From positions 1-5,335 of the forward strand of contig JAKADW010000166.1 in assembly GCA_021820165.1 (NCBI GenBank): a stretch of DNA of 5,335 nucleotides, written 5' to 3'. The DNA is from Bacillota bacterium. Lineage in GTDB: Bacteria > Bacillota_E > Sulfobacillia > Sulfobacillales > Sulfobacillaceae. A model generated the notes under the pieces. The model ran no database searches. It saw only the letters and a program-made list of their open reading frames with translations, and had not been told where the DNA came from. Below, one piece after another: positions 5,290 to 5,335 of this stretch. Position 1 is the first letter of the stretch; every line of letters starts with the position of its first letter. A program made the translations under genes and the position numbers.

Positions 5290-5335
5290 TCAAATGTCCC
5301 TTGATGTTTCGTATTCGCGGAGGCCGAGATCGGAA
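5290..5335 (-). CDS. Possible 3' end of another minus-strand gene, cut by window edge
   Basis: Reading the minus strand from base 5334, one frame gives SDLGLREYETSRDI and then TGA at 5292-5290, 43 nt before the dehydrogenase start. The peptide looks protein-like and the stop is followed at once by the inverted repeat. However, only 14 codons are visible, and another frame also stays open as far as the dehydrogenase start (TGA at 5245-5243, overlapping its ATG). No product can be named. Confidence 0.2.
   Translation of the reverse strand, partial: SDLGLREYETSRDI

Noticed and set aside
4833..5304. Two plus-strand frames antisense to the dehydrogenase
   Set aside because: The minus-strand dehydrogenase has its complete catalytic set over this stretch; the plus-strand peptides are Pro/Arg/His-rich shadows.

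Overview
The window looks like chromosomal DNA from a motile Gram-positive-type bacterium of moderate GC content. The evidence is strong AGGAGG-type ribosome binding sites, an envelope kinase system split into a separate membrane modulator and a soluble tyrosine kinase (the Bacillota arrangement), two predicted lipoproteins and a flagellar hook gene. A Sulfobacillus-like or other deep-branching Bacillota host is my best guess; it rests on the general character of the proteins, not on any search.

Layout, left to right. Bases 1-1113 (+) hold the 3' part of the flagellar hook protein gene flgE, cut by the window edge. A GC-rich hairpin at 1131-1152 follows and probably ends that transcript. After about 160 bp of leader comes a tight three-gene (+) group. 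Its members are a Wzz/YveK-type membrane modulator (1315-2073), a CpsD/YwqD-type bacterial tyrosine kinase (2076-2786) and an unrecognised lipoprotein that starts at or inside the kinase's end (about 2764-3741). The right half is on the (-) strand. A D-isomer 2-hydroxyacid dehydrogenase (5246 to 4296) is followed 55 bp downstream by a small unrecognised lipoprotein (4240 to 3764), which converges on the (+) group with a 22-bp gap. The last ~90 bases (5247-5335) are the dehydrogenase leader and perhaps the end of another (-) gene.

How the genes fit together: the modulator and kinase form a standard pair. The membrane protein's cytoplasmic parts stimulate the kinase, and its extracellular domain is thought to govern polysaccharide chain length or export. 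The kinase autophosphorylates on its C-terminal tyrosine cluster. The overlapping lipoprotein gene is probably co-translated with them and may be an outer-surface partner, but this is inference from gene order. The dehydrogenase is metabolic and unrelated in function, with signatures closest, from memory, to sulfolactate/phosphoglycerate-type enzymes. No mobile element, CRISPR array, tRNA or rRNA is visible. The least explained items are the two lipoproteins, the arginine-rich tail on the modulator and the overlapping hairpins ahead of the modulator gene.
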